Numbered from the stretch's first letter, positions 18,352 through 27,502 are shown. The stretch is DNA of 64,000 bases from Nocardia goodfellowii (GCF_017875645.1 NZ_JAGGMR010000001.1:1054001-1118000); one strand, 5' to 3'. A program made the numbers and translations. The notes: generated by a model from the letters alone, not told the origin.

Positions 18352-18577
18352 GTGACCACCTCGACCTAACTCACATCGAATCGACGGAGCGGAGCCCGCG
18401 GAGCAACCCAACGAGACCGCATCGGCGATCGTTGTTCGCGCCGACCATCGGACTCACCGCAGGCGCTCGGGGGTGCCCGTTTTGTCTGCGCTTACTCCAA
18501 CGTAGCGCGGTAACGGGGCGGGCGGGTGAGGAATCGAAGCGCGCTCTCGCACGTGGGGCGGGCTTCCGTGCAGCAAA

Positions 18578-18607
18578 AGCCCGCCCCCGCGGATATGGGG
18601 GCGGGCT
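18578..18607 (-). terminator. Terminator of the LPMO gene
   Basis: An 11-bp GC stem (18578-18588 with 18597-18607) has an 8-base loop. On the minus strand it is followed by TTTTGC, directly downstream of the polysaccharide monooxygenase stop. Confidence 0.75.
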
Positions 18608-18626
18608 CGGCCGGATCAGCCGCCGA

Positions 18627-19433
18627 TCAGATCGGCTGCCACAGCGCCGGGGTGTTCGCCGGCGTCCAGTTCGGGTCGTGCGCGGTGTGCGCTTGCAGGC
18701 ACCTGTACTTCTTGCCCTGATAGATCACCTCGTCGCCGATCGCGAAGGTGGCGTGCGGTTCCCACACCTTGCCCGCCGGATTCGGCTGGGTGGTCACCGG
18801 GGTGCTGGGCGGCGCCGTGGTGGTGGGGTGCGAGTGGGTGGGCTCCGGGGTCGTGGTCGGAGCGGGCGCGCCGGTGGTCGGCGCCGGAGCGGTGGTGGTC
18901 GGGCCGGTCGTCGGCGCGGAGCCGCCTCCGATGTTCAGGTCGACGCAGGAGTAGAAGGCGTTGACGGTGTCGCCGATGTTCCAGATGGCCAGCAACTTCT
19001 GCTTGCCGCTGAACCCGCTCAGGTCGATCTTGTGCGTCTGCGTCTTCGAGTCGGGGATCTGGTTCCCCTCGTCGACGAAGCCGACGCGCTGGTCACCGAT
19101 GTAGTACTCGTAACTGGCGGTGCGGTGCAGCGCGGTCAACGTCCAGGTGAAATCGACCGTGCCGCCGACATTGTGGACCGTCCACGGTTTTCCGTCGTCG
19201 TCGAGTTCCTTGAAGTTCGCCAGACCAGCGCTGCAATTACGCTGACCCTTGGGACCTTCCACACTTTGCGGTTCATAGGAAACCGGCCCGCAGGACACCG
19301 TTCCCGCGGCGCATTGGGCCTGGCGACTGGCCGGACCGGATAGATAGCCGTGCGCGGACGCGGTTCCGGCCGGCATGACAGCGAGTGCGACGCCCAGAGC
19401 AGCGGCAGCGGTAGAAAGGGCACGAATACCCAC
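18627..19433 (-). CDS. Secreted AA10 lytic polysaccharide monooxygenase with CBM5/12 module
   Basis: The 268-residue protein has a Sec signal ending in TASA so that the mature enzyme begins with His28 (HGYLSGPASR), the copper-brace residue. The second brace histidine is His103 in LTALHRTASYEYYI, and the axial aromatic lies in DTVNAFYSCVDL. A Thr/Pro-rich linker (about residues 175-220) leads to a C-terminal chitin-binding module with WEPHATFAIGDEVIYQGKKY and NWTPANTPALWQ. Enzymes of this type oxidatively cleave chitin or cellulose outside the cell. The GTG start has AGGGAG upstream. It probably acts in nutrient scavenging from chitin. Confidence 0.93.
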   Translation of the reverse strand: MGIRALSTAAAALGVALAVMPAGTASAHGYLSGPASRQAQCAAGTVSCGPVSYEPQSVEGPKGQRNCSAGLANFKELDDDGKPWTVHNVGGTVDFTWTLTALHRTASYEYYIGDQRVGFVDEGNQIPDSKTQTHKIDLSGFSGKQKLLAIWNIGDTVNAFYSCVDLNIGGGSAPTTGPTTTAPAPTTGAPAPTTTPEPTHSHPTTTAPPSTPVTTQPNPAGKVWEPHATFAIGDEVIYQGKKYRCLQAHTAHDPNWTPANTPALWQPI

Positions 19434-19503
19434 TCTTGTTCTCCCTCAACGGTATGGACGAACAGCAAGGGGCCGGCGTTACTGTCCTGTTATAAAGCGC
19501 GTT

Positions 19504-19537
19504 GTGAACCATATGCGTTCACCATTGAGGGGGTCAA
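19504..19537 (-). promoter_or_regulatory. Predicted promoter of the LPMO gene with palindromic operator
   Basis: On the minus strand TTGACC (19532-19537) and TATGGT (19508-19513) are separated by 18 bp. A perfect inverted repeat GTGAAC-N7-GTTCAC (19504-19522) covers the -10 box, a position suited to repression. The 5' leader would be about 70 bases. Predicted from sequence only. Confidence 0.5.
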
Positions 19538-19623
19538 GAAAATCGGGTAACTGGACGAGAACTGTTGCGTTGCTACAAATTTGATCCGGCTGACTGGCCG
19601 GTAATTGGACACACATGCAAAGA

Positions 19624-19658
19624 CGGAGCCCGCCATCGCATCGCGATGGCGGGCTCCG
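19624..19658 (-). terminator. Terminator after fadB
   Basis: A perfect 16-bp GC-rich inverted repeat (19624-19639 with 19643-19658, 3-base loop) lies 20 bases after the fadB stop and is followed on the minus strand by TCTTTGC. Confidence 0.75.
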
Positions 19659-19677
19659 CCGATGTACTACCGCAGAC

Positions 19678-21828
19678 TTACTTGCGCAGCGAGGCCGGAA
19701 CCTCGAAACGCTCGCCGTACTTCGCGGCCAGCTCGTCGGCCCGAGCCACGAAGGCCTCCTGGCCGCCCGGGTAACCGACGACGAACTGGTGCACACCACC
19801 GGTCCACGCCGGGTAGCCGATACCGAAGATCGAGCCGATGTTGGCGTCGGCGGTCGTGGTCAGCACGCCCTCGTCGAAGCACTTCTGGGTCTCGATCGCC
19901 TCGATGAACAGCATGCGGTCGATCAGATCCTGAATCGGCACACCGAAACCGGCGACGGTCTTGAAGTGCTCGCGCAGACCCGGCCACAGGCCCTGGCGCT
20001 TGCCGTTCTCGTCGTACTCGTAGAAGCCGGCCTTCTCCAGGCGGCCCGGACGACCCTCGTTCACCAGGTACTCGATCACGTCGATCGCCGGGTGCCGCTT
20101 GCGGCCCATGGTCGCGTCGCCCTTGGCGATCGCTTCCTCGGTCTCCTTGGCGATCTTCAGCATGAGCTTCATGTTCAGCTCATCCGAGAGCTGCAGCGGC
20201 GCGGCCGGGTAGCCCGCCTGCAGACCGGCCTGCTCGATGGTCGAGGGGTCGATGCCCTCGGTGAGCATGGCGATCGCCTCGTTGACGAAGGTGCCGATGA
20301 CGCGCGAGGTGAAGAAGCCGCGGCTGTCGTTGACCACGATCGGGGTCTTCTTGATCGCGAGGGTGTAGTCGAACACCCGAGCCAGCGCCTCGTCCGAGGT
20401 CTTCTCACCACGGATGATCTCCACCAGCGGCATCTTGTCGACCGGCGAGAAGAAGTGGATGCCGATGAAATCCTCCTGGCGCTTCACGCCGGCCGCGAGA
20501 CCGGTGATCGGCAGGGTGGAGGTGTTGGAGCCCAGCAGGGCGTCCGCGTCGACGATGTCCTCGATCTCCTGGAACACCTTGTGCTTGAGCTCGGTGTTCT
20601 CGAAGACGGCCTCGATGACGAAGTCGACACCGGCGAAGTCGGCCGCGTCCGCGGACGGCTTGATCCGGTCCAGCAGCGCCTTGGACTTCTCCTCGGTGGT
20701 CTTGCCACGCGAGAGCGCCTTGGCCTCGATCTTCTCGGAGTAGTTCTTGCCGCGCTCGGCCGCCTCGATGGTGACGTCCTTCAGCACGACCTCGTAGCCG
20801 GCCTTGGCCGAGACGTAGGCGATGCCCGCGCCCATCATGCCCGCGCCCAGCACACCGATCTTCTTGATGTCCTTCTTCGGGACATCGTTCGGACGGGAGC
20901 CGCCGTTGTTGATCGCCTGCAGGTCGAAGAAGAACGCCTGGATCATGTTCTTCGCGACCGGGCCGGTCAGCAGGGAGACGAAGTAGCGCGACTCGATCAG
21001 CGACGCGTTGTCGAAATCGACCTGCGAGCCCTCGACCGCGGCGGCCATGATGGCCCGCGGGGCAGGCATGTTCGCGCCCTTGATCTGCTTACGCAGGTTG
21101 GCCGGGAACGCGGGCAGGTTCGCCGCGAAGGCCGGGGTGGACGGGGTGCCGCCGGGGATCTTGTAGCCCTTCTTGTCCCAGGGCTGCACGCCACCCTCGG
21201 GGTTGGCCTTGATCCACGCCTTGGCCGCGGGGACCAGCTCCTCGATGGAACCGACGACCTCGTTGACCAGGCCGACTTCCTTGGCCTTGGTGGCGTTGAA
21301 CTCGTTGCCCTGCAGCAGGATCTGCATCAGCGCGTTCTGCAGGCCGAACATGCGCACGGTGCGGGTGACACCGCCGCCGGCGGGCAGCAGGCCCAGCTTC
21401 ACCTCGGGCAGGCCGATCTTCAGGCCACGCACGTCGGCGGCGACGCGGTAGTGCGTCGCCAGACAGATCTCCAGGCCACCGCCGAGCGCGGCGCCGTTGA
21501 TGGCGGCCACGACCGGCTTGCCCAGCTGCTCCAGGCGGCGCAGCGCGCCCTTGATGGTGGCGAGCTCGTCCATGAGGGCCTGGCCGTCTTCCGGGCCGAC
21601 CTTCATCATGTTCTTCAGGTCGCCGCCGGCGAAGAAGGTCTTCTTCGCCGAGGTCAGCACCACGCCGGTGATGTTGTCCTTCTCGGCTTCCAGGCGCTCG
21701 ACGGTCGCGGACATCGAGTTCTTGTAGAGCTCGTTCATCGTGTTGGCGCCCTGGTTCGGGTCGTCCATCGTCAAAACGACGATGCCGTCCGAATCCTGCT
21801 CCCAACCGATCATGTTGTTTTCGGTCAC
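19678..21828 (-). CDS. fadB: Fatty acid beta-oxidation multienzyme subunit FadB
   Basis: This bifunctional enoyl-CoA hydratase/3-hydroxyacyl-CoA dehydrogenase has 716 residues. The N-terminal crotonase domain has FFAGGDLKNMM and the oxyanion-hole region NGAALGGGLEICLATHYRVA. The dehydrogenase domain starts with the NAD loop IGVLGAGMMGAGIAYVSAKA and contains IGIHFFSPVDKMPLVEII. The GTG at 21828, with AGGAG upstream, gives a length close to the 720 residues of Rv0860; an ATG five codons later is also possible. It lies 40 bases after fadA and forms the trifunctional beta-oxidation operon with it. Confidence 0.93.
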   Translation of the reverse strand: MTENNMIGWEQDSDGIVVLTMDDPNQGANTMNELYKNSMSATVERLEAEKDNITGVVLTSAKKTFFAGGDLKNMMKVGPEDGQALMDELATIKGALRRLEQLGKPVVAAINGAALGGGLEICLATHYRVAADVRGLKIGLPEVKLGLLPAGGGVTRTVRMFGLQNALMQILLQGNEFNATKAKEVGLVNEVVGSIEELVPAAKAWIKANPEGGVQPWDKKGYKIPGGTPSTPAFAANLPAFPANLRKQIKGANMPAPRAIMAAAVEGSQVDFDNASLIESRYFVSLLTGPVAKNMIQAFFFDLQAINNGGSRPNDVPKKDIKKIGVLGAGMMGAGIAYVSAKAGYEVVLKDVTIEAAERGKNYSEKIEAKALSRGKTTEEKSKALLDRIKPSADAADFAGVDFVIEAVFENTELKHKVFQEIEDIVDADALLGSNTSTLPITGLAAGVKRQEDFIGIHFFSPVDKMPLVEIIRGEKTSDEALARVFDYTLAIKKTPIVVNDSRGFFTSRVIGTFVNEAIAMLTEGIDPSTIEQAGLQAGYPAAPLQLSDELNMKLMLKIAKETEEAIAKGDATMGRKRHPAIDVIEYLVNEGRPGRLEKAGFYEYDENGKRQGLWPGLREHFKTVAGFGVPIQDLIDRMLFIEAIETQKCFDEGVLTTTADANIGSIFGIGYPAWTGGVHQFVVGYPGGQEAFVARADELAAKYGERFEVPASLRK

Positions 21829-21868
21829 TGCTTTGTTTCTCCTCGTGAAAGTCTGCGTCGGTTGGGGA

Positions 21869-23083
21869 TTAGACGCGTTCGATGATGGTCGCGACGCCCA
21901 TGCCGCCGCCGATGCACAGGGTGACCAGCGCGTAGCGGCCGTTGCGGCGCTCCAGCTCATCGACCATGGTGCCGGTGATCATCGCGCCGGTGGCGCCCAG
22001 CGGGTGGCCCATCGCGATGGCGCCGCCGTTGACGTTGAGCTTCTCGTCCGGGACGTTCATGTCCTTCTGGAACTTGAGCACGACGGAGGCGAAGGCCTCG
22101 TTGATCTCGACCAGGTCCATGTCCTCGATGGACAGGCCGGCCTTGGCCAGCGCCTTCTTGGCGGCCGGGGTCGGGCCGGTCAGCATGATGGTGGAGTCGG
22201 CGCCGGAGGTCGCGGTCGCGACGACGCGGGCCCGCGGGGTCAGACCCGAAGCCTTACCGGCCGCCTCGGAGCCGATCAGCACCAGCGCGGCGCCGTCGAC
22301 GATGCCCGAGCTGTTACCGCCGTGGTGCACGTGGTTGATCTTCTCCACGAAGTGGTACTTCTGCAGCGCCACCGCGTCGAAGCCACCCATGTCGCCGACC
22401 ATGGCGAAGGACGGCTGCAGCTTGGCCAGATCCTCGGCGGTGGTGCCGGGACGCATGTGCTCGTCGCGGTCCAGCACGACCAGGCCGTTCTGATCCTTGA
22501 CCGGCACGATCGACTTGGCGAAGTAGCCGCCGGTGGTGGCCGCGGCGGCCAGCTCCTGCGAGCGCACGGCGTAGGCGTCGACGTCATCGCGGGAGAAGCC
22601 CTCGATGGTCGCGATCAGGTCGGCCGAGACACCCTGCGGGACGAAGTAGGTGTCGTAGTTGGTGACCGGGTCCAGGGCCCAGGCGCCACCGTCGGAGCCC
22701 ATGGCCACGCGCGACATCGACTCGACGCCGCCGGCGATGACCAGGTCGTCGAAGCCGGAGCGCACCTTCTGCGCGGCCAGGTTGACGGCCTCGAGGCCGG
22801 AGGCGCAGAAGCGGTTGAGCTGGAAGCCGCCGACGGTGTCGGGCAGGCCGGCCACGGTGACGGCGGTGCGGGCGATGTCCATGCCCTGATCGCCGACCGG
22901 GCTCACCACACCGAGGATGAGGTCCGAGATCTGGTCCTCATCGAGGTTCGGGAAACGGTTCCGCAGCTCCTGGATCAGACCCACGGTGAGGTCGATCGGC
23001 TTGACCGAGTGCAGCGAACCGTTCTTCTTGCCGCGTCCGCGCGGGGTGCGGATGGCCTCGTAAATGTAGGCCTCTGTGGTCAT
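21869..23083 (-). CDS. fadA: Acetyl-CoA acyltransferase (thiolase) FadA
   Basis: FadA catalyses the last step of the beta-oxidation cycle and forms the alpha2beta2 complex with FadB. The protein has 404 residues. The nucleophilic cysteine is in [12 protein letters not shown] (about residue 92); the other catalytic residues are in [15 protein letters not shown] (His) and LCIGGGMG (Cys near the C-terminus). The ATG is preceded by GGAAGG. Homologues are Rv0859-type thiolases. It leads the fadA-fadB operon. Confidence 0.95.
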   Translation of the reverse strand: MTTEAYIYEAIRTPRGRGKKNGSLHSVKPIDLTVGLIQELRNRFPNLDEDQISDLILGVVSPVGDQGMDIARTAVTVAGLPDTVGGFQLNRFCASGLEAVNLAAQKVRSGFDDLVIAGGVESMSRVAMGSDGGAWALDPVTNYDTYFVPQGVSADLIATIEGFSRDDVDAYAVRSQELAAAATTGGYFAKSIVPVKDQNGLVVLDRDEHMRPGTTAEDLAKLQPSFAMVGDMGGFDAVALQKYHFVEKINHVHHGGNSSGIVDGAALVLIGSEAAGKASGLTPRARVVATATSGADSTIMLTGPTPAAKKALAKAGLSIEDMDLVEINEAFASVVLKFQKDMNVPDEKLNVNGGAIAMGHPLGATGAMITGTMVDELERRNGRYALVTLCIGGGMGVATIIERV

Positions 23084-23403
23084 GTGGAGTGTTTCCTTCC
23101 TTGGGGTGCGGCGGCCGGGAGTTCACCCGTCCGAGCGCTCTGTGCACCGACCGGCGCTACGACCGACCGTCTGTATTCAATTGGCGACGCTTGCCCAGCC
23201 CTTGCGTGGATAACGCTCCAGGCTCGACGTTCGTGCCGCATAACGCTGTACAAATCAGGGCACGCAACTGCTCACGATAGAGCCTCGCCATACCAGAGTC
23301 GACGGCCACCCGTTCATAGTACGCGCTGTGCGAACTCCGGTTAACTTAACGTCCTAGCGGCAGCGCTTGTCAACCATGTGGGGATGTGGCACACGGCTCA
23401 CGA
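23084..23403. other. Intergenic region upstream of fadA, downstream of dnaX
   Basis: This 320-bp stretch has no convincing gene. It must hold the fadAB promoter (minus strand). I see two copies of TAACGCT (23211 and 23241 regions), a tandem CGGTCGGT (as read on the minus strand, near 23145-23170) and a small dyad GTTAA-C-TTAAC (23340-23350). None matches a known regulator with certainty, and no strong dnaX terminator is obvious. Confidence 0.4.
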
Positions 23404-26109
23404 TCAGCCGTCGATGCGAGTGGCGCCCAATTCGGTGCGGAGCAATTCCAGAGCGACCTCGTCCGGATCGCGCCGATCCTCCGGAGCGACCGGCTTGGCG
23501 GCCTCGGCCATCAGCTCCTGCTCCTCCTCCGGGGTCAGGTCGCGCGGGACCGCGGCGTGGATCGTTTCCCCGCCCGGCTCGGCGGGCGGGGAATCAAAAG
23601 GGCCCGGGTCGTCCGGTAGATCCGGGAAGTCGGGGGGCGGGATGTCATCGTCGGCGTACGGCTTGAACTCCGGCCCGGGCTGCGGCGCGGATGGTCCGCC
23701 GGTTTGCGCGTTCTTGGCCTGGCTGGGCCGGGAAAACCGGGGCGGGGTCGCCGGACCGCCCGTGGTCGCCGCGCCGCGCGCCGCCTGGCCGGGCTGCGCG
23801 GCCGCCCGCGCGGCCTTGGCCACGACCTGCGCGGCCTGCGGACGCGCCACGGCGGCACCGGCTTCCCAGCGGATGTCGTGGTCACGCCCGAGCACCGCTC
23901 GCACCGCGGACCGGACCGCCTCGATATTGCGCGGCTCCGACAGCCGCTTCGCCAGTGGCGCGTGCTGATGCGCGAACACGATCACGTCACCCTCGATCCG
24001 GGCCACCGAGGCACCGGACAGCAAAGCCTGCACCGCGGCCCCGAATTCCCGGACCTTCGCCCGGATATCCGCCCAGGCGGCTTCCACGGACCGCAACAAC
24101 TCATCCGATCCCGGAGCAGCCGCCTGCGCGCCCGGCGCGGGAACCCCCTCGGCCACATTGCCGCGGCCCGCATCCCCGATCGCCTCGGACGGCGAATTCA
24201 CCTGCGCCGCCGCAGGGTTGGCGCTCGACTCCGCGGGTCCACGAGTCGATGCCGAGGTACGCGCCACCTCCGGACCCGGTGCCGCCGAGGTCGACTCCCG
24301 CCCCGTCTCTGGGCCGGAACTCCGCGAAGGCGAAGCGGCATCGTGACCAGGTCCAGAAGCAGAAGCGGAACCCTGCGCGGACGGACCCGAATCCGGTCCG
24401 GAACCACCAGCCTGAACAGTCGAAACATCGGACCGCGCGGACGGCAGTGAGTCCTGTCCTGGACCGCCGGCCGAAGCAGGAGAAGCGGAGTGCGGCGCGG
24501 CCGAAGCCGAGCCCTGTCCTGGACCGCCAGCCGGAGCAACAGAAGCGGAGTGCCGCGAGCTCGGAACCGAATCCGACCCGGGGCCGCCAGCCGAAGCTGT
24601 GGAAGCGGAATCATGCACGGTCGAAATCGAATCCGGCCCGGAAGCCTGGACAGGCGAAGCAGAGGACCGCGCGGACGGAGCTGAATCCGGACCGGAGGTC
24701 TCGGACGACGACCCCGGGCCCGCAGCGGGTGCGCTCTGCGGCGAGGAAGGGGCCTGCGTACTCGCGGGGGTGGCTGGAGCGGATGCCTGCTGAGCCGACG
24801 GTTCGGCGCTCCTCGCCGGCGCTCCCTCCTGCTTGGCGCGCAGCGCGGCCAATGCCTCGGCGCCACGCCTGCGGCCCTCCGCGGCGGCGGGACGGGCCGG
24901 GCCGGATTCGCTGTGCGCGGCGGGGCCCGGTCCGGCGGCCGGAGCGATCGCGCCGGTGGCGATACCGCGTTCGAGACGCTCCAGGCGCTGCAAAGTCGCG
25001 GACTCCGCATCGGAGACCGAGGGCAGCAGCATTCGGGCGCAGACGATTTCGAGCAGCAGACGCGGTGCGGTGGCGCCGCGCATCTCACCGAGACCCTCGT
25101 GCAGCAGTTCGGCATAACGGGCCAGGGTGGCCGCGCCGATGCGCTGGGCCTGATCGCCCATCCGCTCCAGCACGTCGCCGGGCCCGGTGACGAGATTGCG
25201 CTCGACGGCGTCGGGGACCGCGCGCATGAGGATCAGGTCGCGGAAGCGTTCGAGCAGGTCGACGGCGAAGCGGCGGGGATCGTGGCCCGCCTCCATGACG
25301 CGGTCGACCGTGCCGAACAGGGCCGCACCGTCGTCGACGGCCAGGGCTTCGACGGCGTCATCGATCAGCGCGACATCGGTGACGCCGAGCAGGGAGACCG
25401 CGCGGTTGTAGGTGACGCCCTCGGGCCCGGCGCCGGCCAGCAGCTGGTCGAGCACGCTGAGGCTGTCCCGTGGGGAGCCGCCGCCGGCGCGAATCACCAA
25501 CGGGTACACCGCTTCCTCGACCGCGACATTCTCCTGCTCGCAGATCTTGCCGAGCAGGCCGCGCATGGTGGCGGGCGGCAGCAATCGGAACGGGTAGTGG
25601 TGGGTGCGCGAGCGGATGGTGGGCAGCACCTTGTCGGGCTCGGTGGTGGCGAAGATGAAGATCAGGTGCGCGGGCGGCTCCTCGACGATCTTCAGCAGCG
25701 CGTTGAAGCCCGCGGTGGTGACCATGTGCGCCTCGTCGACGATGAAGACGCGGTAGCGGGACTCGGCGGGCGCGTAGAAGGCGCGATCGCGCAGTTCGCG
25801 GGTGTCGTCGACACCGCCGTGGCTGGCCGCGTCGAGTTCGATGACGTCGAGGTTGCCCGGACCGCCGGGCCCCAGCGCCACACAGGACGGGCAGACGCCG
25901 CACGGCCTCGAGGTGGGCCCCTCCGCACAGTTCAGCGAGCGCGCGAGAATACGGGCCGAGGAGGTCTTGCCGCAGCCCCGCGGACCGGAGAACAGGTAGG
26001 CATGACTGATCCGCCCAGTGTCCAGGGCAGTGCTGATCGGGTCGGTGACGTGCTCCTGACCCACTACCTCAGCGAACGTTGCCGGTCGGTACTTCCGGTA
26101 CAGAGCCAC
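23404..26109 (-). CDS. dnaX: DNA polymerase III subunits gamma/tau
   Basis: This is the clamp-loader ATPase, 901 residues. The AAA+ domain has Walker A SGPRGCGKTS (residues 41-50), a zinc module of four cysteines (CAEGPTSRPCGVCPSC), Walker B VFIVDEAH and sensor FIFATTEP. The conserved core ends near residue 385. A linker of nearly 300 residues rich in Ser/Ala/Pro/Gly follows, with imperfect repeats of about 20 residues between 470 and 600. The C-terminal tau-like domain (SVEAAWADIRAKVREF to the acidic tail) is present. The protein is much longer than the mycobacterial one (578 in M. tuberculosis), mostly from the linker. No slippery frameshift site was looked for exhaustively. Confidence 0.95.
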   Translation of the reverse strand: MALYRKYRPATFAEVVGQEHVTDPISTALDTGRISHAYLFSGPRGCGKTSSARILARSLNCAEGPTSRPCGVCPSCVALGPGGPGNLDVIELDAASHGGVDDTRELRDRAFYAPAESRYRVFIVDEAHMVTTAGFNALLKIVEEPPAHLIFIFATTEPDKVLPTIRSRTHHYPFRLLPPATMRGLLGKICEQENVAVEEAVYPLVIRAGGGSPRDSLSVLDQLLAGAGPEGVTYNRAVSLLGVTDVALIDDAVEALAVDDGAALFGTVDRVMEAGHDPRRFAVDLLERFRDLILMRAVPDAVERNLVTGPGDVLERMGDQAQRIGAATLARYAELLHEGLGEMRGATAPRLLLEIVCARMLLPSVSDAESATLQRLERLERGIATGAIAPAAGPGPAAHSESGPARPAAAEGRRRGAEALAALRAKQEGAPARSAEPSAQQASAPATPASTQAPSSPQSAPAAGPGSSSETSGPDSAPSARSSASPVQASGPDSISTVHDSASTASAGGPGSDSVPSSRHSASVAPAGGPGQGSASAAPHSASPASAGGPGQDSLPSARSDVSTVQAGGSGPDSGPSAQGSASASGPGHDAASPSRSSGPETGRESTSAAPGPEVARTSASTRGPAESSANPAAAQVNSPSEAIGDAGRGNVAEGVPAPGAQAAAPGSDELLRSVEAAWADIRAKVREFGAAVQALLSGASVARIEGDVIVFAHQHAPLAKRLSEPRNIEAVRSAVRAVLGRDHDIRWEAGAAVARPQAAQVVAKAARAAAQPGQAARGAATTGGPATPPRFSRPSQAKNAQTGGPSAPQPGPEFKPYADDDIPPPDFPDLPDDPGPFDSPPAEPGGETIHAAVPRDLTPEEEQELMAEAAKPVAPEDRRDPDEVALELLRTELGATRIDG
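24310..24702 (-). repeat. Degenerate repeats inside dnaX linker
   Basis: About six imperfect copies of a roughly 60-bp unit encode variants of ASAGGPGQDS-PSAR-SAS in the tau linker. The copies differ at many positions, so they are old or have been diversified. The reading frame is kept throughout. Confidence 0.75.
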
Positions 26110-26200
26110 GGCCAGAGGTTACCGGCGACCACCGACAAAACACACACCCGCCGGCGCGGACCCGAAAGCCCGAATGCGCGGGGACGGAAACTCACCAACT

Positions 26201-26216
26201 TGTGATACAGATCACA
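26201..26216. promoter_or_regulatory. CRP/GlxR-type binding site 1
   Basis: TGTGATACAGATCACA matches the CRP-family consensus TGTGA-N6-TCACA in all ten fixed positions. It lies 92 bp upstream of the dnaX start and about 350 bp upstream of the divergent gene at 26564. Confidence 0.75.
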
Positions 26217-26266
26217 GCATGCGCCAGACCTCGTTCCGCACCCTTGATCAATCCGAGATATAGCAA

Positions 26267-26282
26267 CGTGTCAGCAATCACA
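26267..26282. promoter_or_regulatory. CRP/GlxR-type binding site 2 (weaker)
   Basis: CGTGTCAGCAATCACA matches 8 of 10 fixed positions of TGTGA-N6-TCACA. It lies exactly 66 bp from site 1, about six helical turns, so both could be bound on the same DNA face. Confidence 0.45.
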
Positions 26283-26563
26283 AGGTTCTGGGCAGTTGGC
26301 TCCCGACCTACACCGGCACCCCACCCACCCGATCAGCGATTATCCGAACTCACGCCCTGTTAGTGCCGCGAATTTCGGAAGTAACGAAACCGTCACCACG
26401 AATGACAGCGCGCAATCCGCTGGCTAGCGTGGCAATCGGCAACTTCGGTAGCCAAACCTTCATCAGGTTGGTGGTCCCGGCCGGTACCTCATCCCGGCCG
26501 GGGCACAACCTGGAAATCGCGCCCGTCCCGCTTCACCGAATCGTCCCCGGAGGAATCTCCCCC
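26283..26563 (+). other. Long leader with possible alternative RNA stems
   Basis: There is no convincing gene in this 281-bp stretch. Read as RNA it can form CCAAACCT (26452-26459) with AGGTTGG (26465-26471), or instead AGGTTG (26465-26470) with CAACCT (26506-26511), enclosing a 9-bp GC stem (26476-26484 with 26494-26502). The ribosome site GGAGG sits in a mini-hairpin (26549-26552 with 26557-26560). Competing pairings plus a covered ribosome site would suit a regulatory leader, but this is a paper-fold only. Confidence 0.35.
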
Positions 26564-27388
26564 GTGCCGACCTGTGATGACATCGCCGCGGCCTGGCTCT
26601 CCAGCACCGACTTCGCCGGAAACCGCACCGCGGTCGACCTGCTCAGCCGAGCCATCAGCCCACAGGACTTCGCACTCAAGCGCGACTCACTACCGGTCAC
26701 CGCCGCGGCCGATCCTGCCACCGCCGCCGCTATCCTGGAACTCCTCGATCGCGGCCAGGTGCCGACCATGGCCGCGATTCGCACCCTCACCACGCAGAAC
26801 GAGATGCGCCGCGAAGCCGAGCGCATCGAAAAGCTCGGTCGCCGCGCACAGCGCAGCATCGACGATTTCGGCAAGGTGCTGGCCCGGCTGGCGCACGAGC
26901 ACTGGACCGCCCACGGCACCGGGCCCACCCGGCGCGACGTGCTGTCCTCCGAACCGGTCATGACGCTCATCGCCGAGCGGATCGGCGAGATCGCCCCCAC
27001 CGCGGTGAAACATCTGTGGTTGATCGAGCGCGCCCAGCGGGCCGGTTGGATCGCCTCCAACGCCAACCCCCAATCCCTCTGCGCCGCAAGGCGCTTCCAT
27101 GCCGCGAAGTACGGCAATCGGGTGTCGCTGCGGCCGGTCAACACCATCGGCACGATGGTGGCCGGGTTCCTGGCGGAGTACCGCCATGAGCACGGCCGGC
27201 CGCCACGCTGGTCGACGCTGGCCCGCGAACTGCGCGACGACCGCGGCCGGCGGCTGTTCCACGACACCGCGGACGCCCGCACACAGGAACTGTGGCTGAC
27301 CACCGCGGAGTGGATCACGATCGACGACGACCTCCCGGTCCCGGGCAAGCGTGGTTTGCGCACGCTGGCGCGCAAGGCGCGCGGGTAA
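26564..27388 (+). CDS. Hypothetical protein with two winged-helix-like repeats
   Basis: The 274-residue product is soluble and basic at the C-terminus. GTG 26564 has GGAGG 10 bases upstream and is preferred over in-frame extensions up to 26363. Two segments look alike: residues about 120-160 (HEHWTAHGTGPTRRDVLSSE) and about 215-245 (EYRHEHGRPPRWSTLARELR). Both have an HG-P-R pattern followed by a helix, as in small winged-helix or recruiting domains that read DNA or protein. No enzymatic motif is seen. Its divergence from dnaX and the CRP-like sites suggest regulated expression. Function unknown. Confidence 0.65.
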   Translation: MPTCDDIAAAWLSSTDFAGNRTAVDLLSRAISPQDFALKRDSLPVTAAADPATAAAILELLDRGQVPTMAAIRTLTTQNEMRREAERIEKLGRRAQRSIDDFGKVLARLAHEHWTAHGTGPTRRDVLSSEPVMTLIAERIGEIAPTAVKHLWLIERAQRAGWIASNANPQSLCAARRFHAAKYGNRVSLRPVNTIGTMVAGFLAEYRHEHGRPPRWSTLARELRDDRGRRLFHDTADARTQELWLTTAEWITIDDDLPVPGKRGLRTLARKARG

Positions 27389-27502
27389 GCCGGCACCGCA
27401 CAACTCGCCGCGCCCACTGGTGAAACAACCGAACGTGACTCGGGCCGCACGGTGAGTATTGGGTAGTTTCCCTGCAACGCATTCCGCGTGAAGGGAGTTT
27501 CC

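Noticed and set aside
26283..26563. c-di-AMP (ydaO) riboswitch
   Set aside because: CRP sites and a long leader recall rpfA leaders, and CAATCCGCTGGCTAGC vaguely resembles part of the ydaO 3' segment, but the other conserved blocks of the aptamer are absent and the gene is not an Rpf or cell-wall hydrolase.
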